Assembly (NCBI RefSeq): GCF_019649055.1
Contig: NW_026570260.1
Coordinates: 1-64,000 of the forward strand
Direction of reading: 5' to 3'
DNA: 64,000 nucleotides
Origin: Paramacrobiotus metropolitanus
Taxonomy: Eukaryota; Tardigrada; Eutardigrada; Parachela; Macrobiotidae
Below are positions 11,352 to 22,202 of this stretch, piece after piece. The translations under genes were made by a program, and so were the position numbers. The first letter of the stretch is position 1. The number at the start of each line of letters is the position of its first letter. A model generated the notes under the pieces. That model made no database searches and was not told the DNA's origin. It was given only the letters and a program-made list of their open reading frames with translations.

Positions 11352-12235
11352 CCTGTTGCCCCTGTTGCGTTCGCTTAACTTATCTCCAAGCGTAGTCAGC
11401 AAGTGGTGCAATTCTGATGTCTTGATCATACCATTCCCTTCCGTATCAAAATGACGCAGACCTGTAACAACAAATCACAATAACTTAATAAAACTAATCA
11501 TGATTATCTGTAGAAGTATCTTGAATCTTGTATCAGCAGTCTGTTGGCACAACATAAATATTTTGTGTTATTTTATTCACCGTAAATGCTTTAAGAGTTT
11601 AGACAAGACTAGAGTACTCGTACAGTATTAGACCTCATCGTAAAAATTTGTTGAAAAATAGTGATGCTGCGCATTACGTCTCACCTGCATCCTGCTTACT
11701 TGCAGATACTAATTTCCAACCTACACGGTCGATGTACATTTCAAACCAACATAGATGAAAACAACTGACAATTAAGATGAATTTAAGACATTCGCGAACC
11801 TAGCAAACACAGACCGAGAAAAAAATTACCGAAGCAAGCAGCCAGAATCCACAGGTGCCACACCAACGAGCTCACTTGCAGATTAATAAAAATTGGCGAT
11901 ACGCTAACTTGTGCAATGGCGCATGCACTATGTTGATTACAGCTAGGAAGGTCATAAATGGTCGTTCAATTAGTTAGAAACTCAAACAATTTGCGCACGC
12001 TGTCATGGGTATGATATACCTTCAATGAACGAGTCGTAGCTGTAGGGATCCTTCGAACGGGAGAACTCATGTAAAATCGGGAGGAACACGTCGAAGCTAA
12101 TCCTCTGGTCAGATTTATAATGCTGCTGCCTGCTGATATTTCCGCACTTCAGCCTCGGTTGGATTCTGACTGAGAGCTCTCACGATCTCCCAGCTGTCCC
12201 GCAAAGGTCTTGCCGTAATGATTTCAAGTGCAGCA
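11352..12235 (-). pseudogene. Myosin essential light chain fragment
   Basis: Exon A (about 12235-12020) gives VRALSQNPTEAEVRKY and, after a frame change, SDQRISFDVFLPILHEF. Exon B (11461 onward) gives LRHFDTEGNGMIKTSELHHL and LLTTLGDKLSE. These match the N-lobe end, linker and third EF-hand of essential (alkali) myosin light chains; DTEGNGMIKTSE is a canonical 12-residue EF loop. The intron phase between A and B is consistent. An in-frame TAA follows EVRKYQQ in exon A. After LGDKLSE the homology stops, and the expected fourth EF-hand is replaced in frame by the zinc-knuckle ORF. It is thus a fragment: a gene disrupted by insertion, or exons carried by the transposon. Confidence 0.75.
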
Positions 12236-12549
12236 GTGAGAAACACGACTGATGTTTATCAAATAAGCTTCATAATTATACTAGGGTCTACAAAATCAAG
12301 TTTGTTAACGGTATTAAATGCAAGAACCTTTCTATTTACGAAATTACGGCGTTCACTTTGATAATTTTTTACGGCAATTTAGTAATTTAGTAAGTAGCAG
12401 AAGCTAAGAGAGTTGATCGAAGTAGTACGTGACGCGCATTTGGCCACGTGAAAATTTTCATATCGCTTGGTTTTTTAATCGCTTTTGCGCACTTGCTGTG
12501 ATTAACCGATTAATAAACCGATTAAAAAGCTGAAATTTTCTGCTTAATC

Positions 12550-12744
12550 GCGCTGAAGAGCGCACGACGAATGACAGGGAATCCCATCACAATCATTTTC
12601 GCAGCCTTTGAGCATCACATCGCAAAATCTGCCCTCCATCTGCAGATCCCCCAACTTGCCGAAGAAGTCCTTGCTCAAGTCTACGTAATTCGGATCCTCC
12701 AGGAGAGCCGCCTGAAGTTCCAGCGGGGGTGCTCCGAGTGACAT
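12550..12744 (-). pseudogene. BTB protein N-terminus cut by transposon
   Basis: From ATG 12744 the frame gives about 43 residues and then LGDLQMEGRFCDVMLKG and GIPCHSS, the start of a BTB/POZ domain as in BTB-kelch (KLHL) adaptors of Cullin-3 ubiquitin ligases. Homology ends abruptly where GATTAAGC terminal-repeat sequence begins. The rest of the BTB and any kelch repeats are not found downstream on this strand. The kelch fragment at 14.85-15.7 kb lies upstream, so it is a different copy. Confidence 0.65.
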
Positions 12745-13387
12745 GATGAAGCGGAAAGGTGGGAACTCGGAAGCAACGGGATAGCGGAATTACAGACCGA
12801 TATACTACCAGAATAGTAGTATACTAGTGGTAAAGTGGAATTAGTGGATCGTCAGCATTGAAGAGCTGCGCGGTCTGGTTATCGTGTTAACTGAAAGACG
12901 AGTATACAACGTAATTGCACACATCGCAGTTGCAAGCGATACGAAAACTAACAGAAAACTTGGAAATTGCTATGAACCTCCGGTTTCAGTTACTGGCTGG
13001 TGAACACATGTGTGGATTCGTGGACAAGATATTCACTTCTTATCGCAAACCGTGCGTGTTAACGCTGCAGTTGCTTATTGCGCAGACGGATTCTTCCGCA
13101 CCGACGCCAGTGACTCTTTCCAGTCATCTGCCAAGTGACAACTGCTCTGACTGTGAGCAAATTGGAGACTATTAGTTTCCCTTTATCAGAACTTAAAATG
13201 GCACCAGCCAAGATATTTATTCTGTCGGCCAGAGAGTGCTTTAATTGCGACCTAGACACCTAGTACCAGCCTGTAAAATTTGTCTTGTAATTTCCACAAC
13301 CGAAGAAATTTCTGTGCAAATTTGTGGTGTGAAGCGAGAAGCGGCTCACGTTCAGCGATAAAGTCTTTCAAATGATTTCAACGTGTT

Positions 13388-13459
13388 GCGCCGTGGTGCA
13401 GTGGTACTGCCTACGCGGATCTAACGGCGTAGCCGGGGTTCGATTCCCCCATCGGCGCC
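13388..13459 (+). tRNA. tRNA-like Pol III unit, copy 1
   Basis: 72 nt with a perfect A box (TGGTGCAGTGG, 13394-13404) and B box (GGTTCGATTCC, 13437-13447). GCGCCG and CGGCGC pair as acceptor arms, and a T5 terminator follows (13460-13464). The anticodon arm does not fold canonically: CTACG/CGTAG encloses a 12-nt loop and the D loop is short. It may be a degenerate tRNA, a tRNA-like RNA or the head of a SINE. Amino-acid identity is not assigned. Confidence 0.5.
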
Positions 13460-13748
13460 TTTTTCAGCAGTTTCTCGGTTTCCCTCGGACTGCGCCCTGC
13501 TTAGATGGTAGCAGATCGTGGTTCGGTACGTCCACTTCGGCTGTGAGACCAGTGTGCTAACCTCGAACGGGAGGAACAGAGCAAAAACGAATAAAAAGAT
13601 AAAATGAATAGGATGCGGTAAGCTGCAGCCGCCGCTTAAAGGATCGCTTAGTCTCGCTACGAAGACGTAGCGAAAGCTGCAAAGGGGGTGTGAAGCGAGA
13701 AGCGGCTCACGTTCAGCGATAAAGTCTTTCAAATGATTTCAACGTGTT

Positions 13749-13820
13749 GCGCCGTGGTGCAGTGGTACTGCCTACGCGGATCTAACGACGTAGTCGGGGT
13801 TCGATTCCCCCATCGGCGCC
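13749..13820 (+). tRNA. tRNA-like Pol III unit, copy 2
   Basis: Copy of 13388-13459, 361 bp downstream. It differs at two bases (GACGTAGTC for GGCGTAGCC). A box 13755-13765, B box 13798-13808 and T5 terminator 13821-13825 are kept, and CTACG/CGTAG pairing survives. Confidence 0.5.
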
Positions 13821-14851
13821 TTTTTCAGCCGTTTCTAGGTTTCCCTCGGATTGCGCCCTGCTGAGAGTGGGTTATACTCGTACTATGCAGAGGTGGTTAT
13901 AACTGTGTGATAGTTTCCGCTACAATTGAGCATGCAAATACCGAAACGCTTCATCCCTTCCGCACCACGTTGGTCAAGTAGCTGCACATCAGCAAATTCC
14001 TTCGTGTACTTTTTTATTTCGCTTAGTCAGCCACCCGAGCACCGCTTTGTCAGGGATTATAAGTGCATTACAAACTTTCAAACGAATACGTACTAAAATC
14101 ATGTTAAACATAAATAACGATGAAAAAACGCTGAAAATATTCACACCGGAAACGCACCGGAAGATGCATGTGCGGCACTCTGCTCCAACCATTAATAAAA
14201 CCGCAACCATACATACAAGCTGTGTTACTGTACCTCTGATTTCGGATCCGGTGCCGATTAATAAAGCTGTACCGAACCATTCAATATTTTGAAGTGCTCT
14301 ATCCGAGTTGGTGTTAACAACTTATTGTATGGAGGCGCCTTTTGCACAGGAACTGTACGTCGATGTTTATCGCATTCTGGACACTTTCACAATACGGATT
14401 TCTTTGATATTCTTTGCTTTGTTTCAGTTTTTATTAATCACGTATACAAATTCACTATAAATGTTAATTCGTTTATATAAATTCACTATTATCACGTAAT
14501 GAAATTTTGAAAAGGTTTCGTCAAGCGACTCAAGCGTAACGTAATGGCAAGTGTGAATGTGAACTTATTCCTTTAGGTAAAAAACAAAGTCAAACATCAA
14601 TAACTGTGTCTCAGACTCTCAATATGATGAGTAGTATGACAACGCTCCTTTCTATCTGTGTACGATAAACCTATACGATACGCGCAGTTAAGCGCCGCAG
14701 CCGCGCAGCGCACAACATTGAACGAAGATAAAACCATTGTTGCTTGTAGTGCAAAACTGCAGATCTTGTAACGACTTCTAAAATGCCGGTGGGGTACATG
14801 TCCCTCATGTTTCGTCAAACCATCAACCAGACATAAAAGGGAGATTCGCTC

Positions 14852-15720
14852 CTATAAAACGAAAAGCAAAAAACCTTTCTTTGCCCTCATCACTGCACAA
14901 CCGAGGCCTCGGATGGTCTTGGGTAGACGGCATTCGTGCATGGTCCAATTGTCCGTAATCTCATCGTAAACCTCGATGCAATTCTCACAGTCTCGCTGGC
15001 ACCACGAGAACGTAAATCTTCCCTTCCACATATCCACATCCAGCCAAATTGCGTTTTGTAACCATATCACCTAATTTGGCATAAACAAAGTACTGTACAT
15101 GCGTGTCCGTAATTCCTGTCGTAAAGGTACAGCTAGCGCGAAGTTGGTGCTTAAAACAATGACCACTTCAATACTTTTATCGGATTGTCTAAATGCATTT
15201 CGCAGTCAGTCCATTATCACCGACCATATTCCAGCCACCATCCGCCAGGCAGTTATTATTCTAATTTAATTATTTAGCGAGCACCAAGCCACCAGCCAGC
15301 CAAGCCAAATGCATGTTACGTGTTTAAGCAGTGTGGCTTGGCGCGCCATAGTATGGAGTTTGGCGTAACACTTACAATCAAATTTGTATTTAGATACAGT
15401 ATTTCGTTGTATTGATTCGTCAAAAATTACCGGACACGCTTATACAAACAATGTGCATAGTAACTTAAGTATTGTATTGTACATACAGAACAAACAGTGG
15501 TTACCTCAACATACGATCTGACTAAATGAGGGCATCACTTGTGAATCCGCCGCATACCAGTGCTGAATTTTTGCCTATGACAGCTAAACCGCAGCTAGAT
15601 ATGCCATACGGCATTTCGTCCAGCTGCCAAATTATATATGTATTATAGGCAGATTACATATTACACGCAGCCTTGCTGTTCTTGCCGTCGTAACCACCAA
15701 CACAGAGAATTACGGTAAGC
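14852..15720 (-). pseudogene. Kelch-repeat gene remnant
   Basis: 15715-15490 encodes ILCVGGYDGKNSKAACN and, after an in-frame stop, WQLDEMPYGISSCGLAVIGK with ALVCGGFTSDAL. 15070-14852 encodes KRNLAGCGYVEGKIYVL and, in another frame, ENCIEVYDEITDNWTMHECR then LPKTIRGLGCAVM. These are successive kelch blades (Gly-Gly pairs, Tyr and Trp at the usual spacing) of a BTB-kelch adaptor. The stop and at least one frame shift mark it as decayed. The BTB and BACK parts are absent upstream. Confidence 0.65.
15130..15400. repeat. Duplicated segment, copy 1 (see 21110)
   Basis: Shares long stretches with 21110-21390, including CACCAGCC, AATGCATGTT, CAGTGTGG and TGGCGCGC in the same order. It is either a dispersed repeat or part of a segmental duplication. 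Confidence 0.6.
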
Positions 15721-15944
15721 CTAGGAACAAGGCAATTAACCGTTTTACAAACATTGTTAACTTCCAGTTGCCAAACTGGTGGATGATTTGCTGTTATCAG
15801 TTAATTGCGCTACCGTGTACTGGGGTACATAAGGCTTTAACGTTTTTAAGGCTTTTAATGCAGAACAAGATTGTCGACGATTCCACGACGAAAATGATTA
15901 AAAAAAGTAAAGAACTGCTATGGTACAGTACAACGCCCTGTAAG

Positions 15945-17101
15945 GTAGCGCGGTGTTTGAGACGATGTTCCGCGGGAGTGTTCCGGAAACCGGCGACAAA
16001 CCGATTAAAATTTCCGACGTGACGGCGGAAACATTCGGCAACGTCTTGAGGCAAGTGGTACTGCTAAGGCTAACTCGTACTGCTAACAAAAACTACCGTA
16101 TGTGCTTTGAAGGCTCTAGGTTACGCAGTCAAAGCGTACTGCTGTTTATTTTTTAAGCGACGTAACACTGCTCGTTAATGTTTTCCGAAAATTCCTTTCA
16201 GTTAAGGCCTAATCTTTGATAAACGTTAATTAGCTATTTGTACACGGATCGCACGGATGATTTGAAAATGGAAAACGCGTTTGAAACTCTGTACTGCGCT
16301 GAAAAATACGGGATTCCATCGTTGTTCAATCACTGCTCCCAGTTTATAGTCAGCCGGTTGGACAGTAGCAATTGCTTGATCAGTCTGGAAAAGGTTCGTA
16401 CCTAAAAAAGCATCACTGAGCAATTGTGAGCATTGCCGAACACTTCCAAAGATTTTTAGCGATCATTATTTTCATATTTTATAGGCACTGCGCTTCAGTG
16501 CCGACAGCGTGATCAAGGGTTGCCTGGAATTTATCGATGCCAACTGCAAAGCAGTGTTGGACACCCCACAGTTCCTAGCTGTCCAACACGAGATCCTGGA
16601 GAAGATTCTGCAACGCAATACACTGGCTGTGGATGAGAACACGGTGTACAAAGCGGTCGACAGGTAAAACACAATCAGCATCATTAAAACATTTTTCAAG
16701 TTCTTGCATTTCATTCATCTTGTAGATGGGCGTCCAACGCATGCGCCGAGGCCGGGATCGACAGTTCCGCAGAGAACCGACGCCAGGTTTTGGGGGCGGC
16801 GCTGTACCTGGTGCGCTTTCCACTGCTGACGGATGGGGAAATCGCCAATGGACCGCTAAAGGTTACTCAGATTCGGCATGGCCTATTCTATCAAAATACG
16901 GCATTGCTTTTATGGACCTTGCAGAGCGGATTGCTGTTAAAGGAAGAATTCTGCGCCATCTATGAGTATTTGTATAAGCACGGCGCCGATAAACCGCACA
17001 TTCCGTTCCCGGCTACGCCGCGTGTTCATCTTTTGTCAGACTATCCGGTGCGACATGCCAGACCGCGACCCGGTGCACTTTTAAATCCTCGTCGCCGATG
17101 A
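15945..17101 (+). CDS. BTB/BACK-domain protein, N-terminal exon missing
   Basis: Exons 15945-16050, 16234-16393, 16485-16663 and 16726-17101 have agreeing phases. They encode the second half of a BTB domain (AVFETMFRGSVPET, then YLYTDRTDDLKMENAFETLY), then CAEKYGIPSLFNHCSQFIVS and a BACK domain (LDSSNCLISLEKALRFSADS; ENRRQVLGAALYLVRFPLL). The order resembles BTBD1/2/3/6-type Cullin-3 adaptors. The last 25 residues are Pro/Arg-rich. Exon 1, which should carry the first BTB strands, is not visible between 15400 and 15945. The first intron uses a GC donor in a strong context (GAG|GCAAGT). The coding frames are clean, so the gene may start further upstream. Confidence 0.8.
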
Positions 17102-17796
17102 GCTATCGTTGGCATTAAACGTAGCGAGCTGTTCCTTTGAATACGGCCCGGCTGGACAGCATATCAAGAATTCCATGTTAAGTTTACAGTCCAGGTTACA
17201 GGAATTGCTCACAGCAGCGTTTGTCACGACAATAATGTTATCGTGTATCCGCTTGTTTGACGGGTGACAACGTATTTATTTACAGATACCTGGTACTTTG
17301 TAATTCTACTTTCACGTAATGTTTTAAATTTGTACAGTGAAACTTTGTTGAGCTTGCCGCTGATTTTGGCAACTGTCTCAGATCTACGATGATGTTTCAT
17401 GTTTGTTCCTGTTAATTTTGGAACTTGCTATTTTGTAAAATATAGAGCGGACCAGCAGCGTTGTACGTGGTACCAGCGGTTCGGCTTTTTTAAATATAAT
17501 TGGATATTTGTACCTTGATATAACAACTTACGCACTACTAGCCTGATAAAATGCCCGATAGCATGTGCAAACTATTGAACCAGCAACCGCCTATGCGGAA
17601 TTTACGTTTTACCACCGGTTCTTTTGCTGCAGTAAGGCAAATTGTGGTTGTGGCAAATTAGGGTAGTAAACCTTATTGTTATGGTAGCAACTGCATAAAT
17701 AAGTTGCTTATCGTTAATTGTTAATTACGTCGCATTCATTAAGAATGCGCACCATTGCATAAAACTAAGCACGGCTAATTTTAGATTTATGAATTC
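17102..17796. other. Intergenic, nothing recognised
   Basis: AT-rich DNA between the convergent BTB and F-box genes; it probably holds both 3' untranslated regions. Confidence 0.5.
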
Positions 17797-18323
17797 TCAA
17801 CGCCAGCTGGCCGCATTCACTGCCCCTTCTCCCTCCACCTCAAGGGCGATTTTGATCCAGCATTCGGTTGGCGCACCCGCTCCCGGGAGTCGACGGAAAA
17901 CGACGCGGCGGGTCTTGGTCGTCCAGAAACGCTGCAGCAGCTGTCGGCGCCATTCCTTCGCCACCTGGTCCGCTTCCTGGCGTGCGTCGGTATCGGAACG
18001 AGCCGGGTGTGGCAGCAACGACAGCGGATAGTGGTTTTCCCATTTAACCAGATCGAAAATGACGGTCTTCTGCAGACGCTCGTCCCCGGTGATGTCGGCC
18101 CATCGCTTGCACACCCTGTCAACAAAAATCGTCTGATAAGTCGTCCAGTATAGCAGCCACGGTTGCTGCGGCACTGACGCCAAAACGGAACGACTTACAC
18201 GGTGCAGTTGGTCAAATCAATGACATCCAGGAACGAGAAGATGTGCACGATGGATTCCTCGGGTAAATCATGGAAAAAGCATGGCAAACTCGAGCCGCTA
18301 GCACTCGTTAAATTGTCAGACAT
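17797..18323 (-). CDS. Small F-box protein
   Basis: Two exons, 18323-18199 and 18115-17797, joined through a good donor (GTAAGT) and acceptor, encode 147 residues. After a Ser-rich start, residues about 19-60 form an F-box: LPEESIVHIFSFLDVIDLTN then CTVVCKRWADITGDERLQ, with the Leu-Pro, Phe-Leu and Cys-x-x-Trp positions that contact Skp1. The remaining 85 residues are Arg/Trp-rich with no repeat domain (no WD40 or LRR). It is short for an SCF substrate receptor and could be a truncated or divergent one. Confidence 0.75.
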
Positions 18324-18816
18324 TTCGCCGAAAACTAAAGTCGTCACGTCACTGAAATTTTACTAACGAACGAAGCAGAGATAACCTCTTACGAACAACA
18401 CGGGATGGAATAAAAATTTTACCGTCAGAATCGAAAGCGCAGCTTACGGTCTCACTCGAATGAATGCGCGATGACTGGAGAGTGGAGAGCCAGATGCTAG
18501 TTAAACGATGTTAAAGTAAGCGCACAGGGACGGCAGCGGCAAACGGTATTCGTGCGACACTAGAAGTACAGATACTTACTATATAGTACATGCGCTGTAT
18601 CAGTCGACTTTCTCAGTTATTTTTGGAAATTTGAGACTTAGTTCTGATTATTTCCTTTATTGACTTTTGAGATTGCTTTGCAGTACCGTAAAGAATTTTT
18701 CTCTGAGAATTCCTGTACTTAGTCAACATCGGTGATCGGTTGTTTGGAGACTACACCTTTGTCACTGACTCATTATAGTCTGTGGACTATTTCTTCCCAA
18801 AACGGAGATTTCGACG

Positions 18817-19172
18817 ATGGCAGCGAGCCAGGAGGAACCTGTTGCAGCTACAGGCATCGCCAGACGTTTGGCGCGCGCTCTGATCAGCGGGAGTCACTAC
18901 GACGTGGAGTTTTCTGTTGGCCGTCAGTATGGGGAGGCGAGGACGCTACAGGCACACAAGTACGATCGCCTGTGGTGTTTGCAATGTGCACTGTAATTCT
19001 GCAAAAAGACTTCAACGTTGACTGCTTTCAGTGTTTTGCTTCCTTGCAGGTTGTTGTCGGGTATCAGCAGTGACGTGTTTGATCGGATGTTCTACGGGAG
19101 TCTACGAGAGAAATGCGACGCACCTATTGATGTTCCAGATATGCTGCCAGATGCGTTTCTCAATATGCTCAG
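18817..19172 (+). CDS. BTB protein N-terminal exons (paralogue)
   Basis: Exon 1 (18817-18959) gives MAASQEEPVAATGIARRLAR and SHYDVEFSVGRQYG...LQAHK. Exon 2 (19050-19172) gives LLSGISSDVFDRMFYGSL and IDVPDMLPDAFLNMLR. Together they make the first two thirds of a BTB/POZ domain. Exon 2 ends in the same phase and at the same site as the equivalent exon of the BTB gene at 15945. The expected next exon (YLYT...) and the BACK domain are not found before the MITE at 20029. The gene is therefore truncated, or its 3' exons are far away. Confidence 0.7.
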
Positions 19173-19225
19173 GTGCGCATTTCCATAGAGATGCTATTTT
19201 CGTTAAAATTTTCCTAACTAACTGT

Positions 19226-19246
19226 ACACTCTCGGAGAGTGTACAG
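19226..19246. repeat. 21-bp palindrome
   Basis: GTACACTCTC and GAGAGTGTAC flank one G. It sits in the putative intron after the BTB exon 2. Confidence 0.7.
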
Positions 19247-20028
19247 TACAGATACGTGCACGTATTCGTGCAGTTCTCTGCACGTTATGATTTTAGTTTC
19301 CTGCGTTTCGGCTATCCCCTTTAGCACAGGGTTACCAATTTTTCTGGTTTGCTCCAGTAATTCAAGCACGAGTTCTTTTTTTGCTAAATATTCTCTCGAA
19401 GTGTCTCAGGGCAACGGTTTTCACTGAATTGCAATACTTTAAATAAATTGGTATTGTTGCTTGGAAATGGAATTTCAACAGTAATATGAAACATTGTGAA
19501 AATCTAGTTAAGTAATTTATTGTATAAAATGTTTTTTTACCTTTCCTGGAATGTGAATGGCCTTGAGGGACGGGGTTTCTTCAAACAAACTTTCTTTATT
19601 TTCTAAATTTTCAAAAATTAATTAATTAAAAAACAGTATTTCAACTGGAATTATTACAGTTACTTATTCTAAAATAATAATGATGCGCATTCATCTATGC
19701 GCAGGTGTTTCACGTTCACGTTTCACGTTCTATATTAACGCAGTTTAATACAGAGCAATTTTAATTTGTACGAATAATATAATACACACCCTTGAGATGC
19801 ACGTAATTTATTCAAAAATTGGGTGCAGGATTTTACATAAACATCCTAAGTTACTCCTAACAAAAGTACACGCAGGTTATGAATTAGCAAGTTTTATAAT
19901 GAAATCATCATTTTCGGCTGTGCTGCCATTGTAAGTTACTCGATTCGGGCTCAACATCGGAGAAGGGGCGCGGAACCTGCAGTGCCCGTGCCCGCACACA
20001 TATTGTTATGGCATATAATACAATAATA

Positions 20029-21040
20029 CCGGGTGGCCGAACAAAATGGCTCTGTCCGCTTTTGCTTGACCCTCGCAAACTAATTGATGCACTGCAAATT
20101 ACTTAGGCTTGTTCGATAGACAATTTTATCAGCTACAAAAACCAATAAAATGTTTTCGAAAAAATCAAGAGTTCCACGTTAACAATGGTGCCAAATAATA
20201 TCGTATCGAAATTTTTAGTGTCCCAGCTCATAAAGTTAAAAATTGTGTCTCAGTTTGTTTTCGTCGGTAGATCTATAATTTTTTAATTGTTCTATCTAGT
20301 GAAGGACTTCAAAATATTGTTGACATGGTGCATGCCCTGGATAAACTATGCACTAAACAACCTTTTGACTTTTCGACAAAACTGCGTTTTTTACTTTGTT
20401 GTTTTGAGTATTTTAGTTTTGAGTATTTGAGTATTTTAGTTACAGTTTTTTACATCATGACGGGTGCAACAAAAATCGTTCAACTGGCAGTTGTAAGTGC
20501 GTAGTTACCCTTTCAAACACAGGTTTAAACCAGGACTGATTTCGAAGCGATGATTTGAAAACTGAAACTTTGAAAATTGAAAATAAATTATGATAATTTG
20601 AAAATTGAAAATATTTTTCGAAAAACCTGCTACCGCGTTTCATGAGGATCAAATGTGGAGTCTCAAACCATTTGCTCCCTGGTCAGACAGGGTCACATGA
20701 ATGTCGCTGTTTTTTTACAGTGAAAACCAGAAACAATCCTTCTTTCGAAACGGTAACGTGGTAAAGCTTTAACGTATTTAGTTGAGTACCTGAAATTCTG
20801 GTATTTAAACAGGAGGGAATTTGAAGTTTGTTTCCAGGACATCATTCAACTCTACCCCTTTTTATAAAGGATTAAAAAAAAACAGATTCTTCTTGAACTA
20901 ATGGTTTGACTGTCACTTTGACATATCTCTTATACACTTTGGACATGGCTCTTTCAAATAAAACTAAGATTCTTTCAATGAAGAAGCACTGACCCATGGC
21001 ACCTCAGTAAGACAGATGGCCATTTTGTTCAGCCACCCGG
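20029..21040. mobile_element. Nonautonomous TA-flanked MITE, 1012 bp
   Basis: Terminal inverted repeats of 22 bp begin CCGGGTGGC(C/T)GAACAAAA, with one mismatch. Both ends are flanked by TA (20027-20028 and 21041-21042), the target duplication of Tc1/mariner-type elements. The interior is AT-rich with no transposase. Confidence 0.8.
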
Positions 21041-21109
21041 TAACTGCATTGTGGTAACGCGTAAATATACAAGCCTGTCGGCAAATTGTCAATTGAGCAT
21101 GTAATGGTA

Positions 21110-21390
21110 GCGATATTAGCGCTAAGTTGGCGCTTGCATGATCGCCACTACTTTCATCGCATTGCGTAATTGTGCCTTGCAGTTATGGATTGTCTCTTAC
21201 TGCACCGACCGTTTCTACCCACATTACGCCAGGCAATTACGTACAATATTCTCATTCAAATATCTGGCGGACACGCAAACCACCAGCCAAAATGCATGTT
21301 GCGTGTAAAAAAACAGTGTGGCGTGGCGCGCGTCGTAGTAGAGTTTAAGCGTTACCCGTACATTTCTAATCTTTGCTGTATTTACAGATG
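21110..21390. repeat. Duplicated segment, copy 2 (see 15130)
   Basis: Related to 15130-15400 over its whole length with small indels. Confidence 0.6.
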
Positions 21391-22202
21391 TATATTGGAC
21401 TTGTTGGCTGAGCTGCCTGAACATGATGGCTGTCTTGCTTTATTAAGTTTTTTTTTGTAAACTGTTTTGATAAATTGGAGAAGTTGAAATTCCCAGAAAC
21501 CTAGATTCGAATTTTCCATATTTTCTCAACTGAAAATTGCTATTCGGACTGCTAAACAGGTTTTGTGTACCTAATTGCCGTTTCAATAATTTTTGCATAA
21601 TTTCATTTGACACCACAGTTAACAATCACGGATTTTTTAGTAGTAAATCTGTCTAGCGAAGGCTAAATAGTTTACAGTGCGATAAGTGTTGCACGAGAAA
21701 CAAACCATAAAACAAGCGGCGATTTTGTGCGCAGCTACGCGCGTTAACGCTGTATACGGTATAGTACTCATTTTGTCCAAAATTTGGCTGCATTCGTTTT
21801 GGTTTGGGCACTGGGCACGCCCTTTCGACCTTTGCAGATGAAATATAAAGCATATCACGGTAAGCTATCAATTTTGAAATAAATGAAACTTGTCTGAACT
21901 GGAGGATGAAAAGTGCCTTGGTAGGCTTTATTTTTATAAGTAATTTGGAATTAAATACCGTATATAGACAAGTAAATGGCATACAGTACTCATTACGCAA
22001 CACACACCGCAGACTAATTACTCAGTACACACCTCACTAGTAGGAAGTTCCTGATAGGAACCGTGGATAATCATACTACATCAGATGCGATTGGAAGAAT
22101 TGCATCGTTTATTGCCTCAACTGGTAGGGCATTGCGCACGGTTGTCATGACGATGTGTGTATTGTATTGAAACCGTCAACTTGCGTAGTAGCTCTGCAGT
22201 AA

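Larger units (their letters stand above)
6842..12549. mobile_element. PIF/Harbinger-like DNA transposon
   Basis: The outer parts, about 6850-6920 and 12480-12549, are inverted relatives: both read GATTAAGC, then an AAATTTC word, then two TTAATCGG words towards the inside. The left end adjoins a perfect palindrome CTTAATCGGTACCGATTAAG (6842-6861). Inside lie a DDE transposase (minus), a basic accessory gene (plus) and a zinc-knuckle gene (minus). Autonomous PIF/Harbinger elements normally carry a transposase plus a Myb/SANT-like protein, so a third gene is unusual. Host myosin light chain sequence (11352-12235) also lies within these bounds, either captured or because a smaller element sits in that gene. 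Exact ends and the 3-bp target duplication are not resolved. Confidence 0.6.
13327..13874. repeat. Tandem duplication carrying the tRNA-like units
   Basis: About 187 bp (from 13327 and again from 13688) are repeated almost unchanged, including 60 bp upstream and 50 bp downstream of each tRNA-like unit. The 170-bp spacer between them is not duplicated. Confidence 0.85.

Noticed and set aside
12544-15720. One BTB-kelch gene made of the 12.7-kb BTB start and the 15-kb kelch part
   Set aside because: On the minus strand the kelch part lies upstream of the BTB part, the wrong order for one gene.
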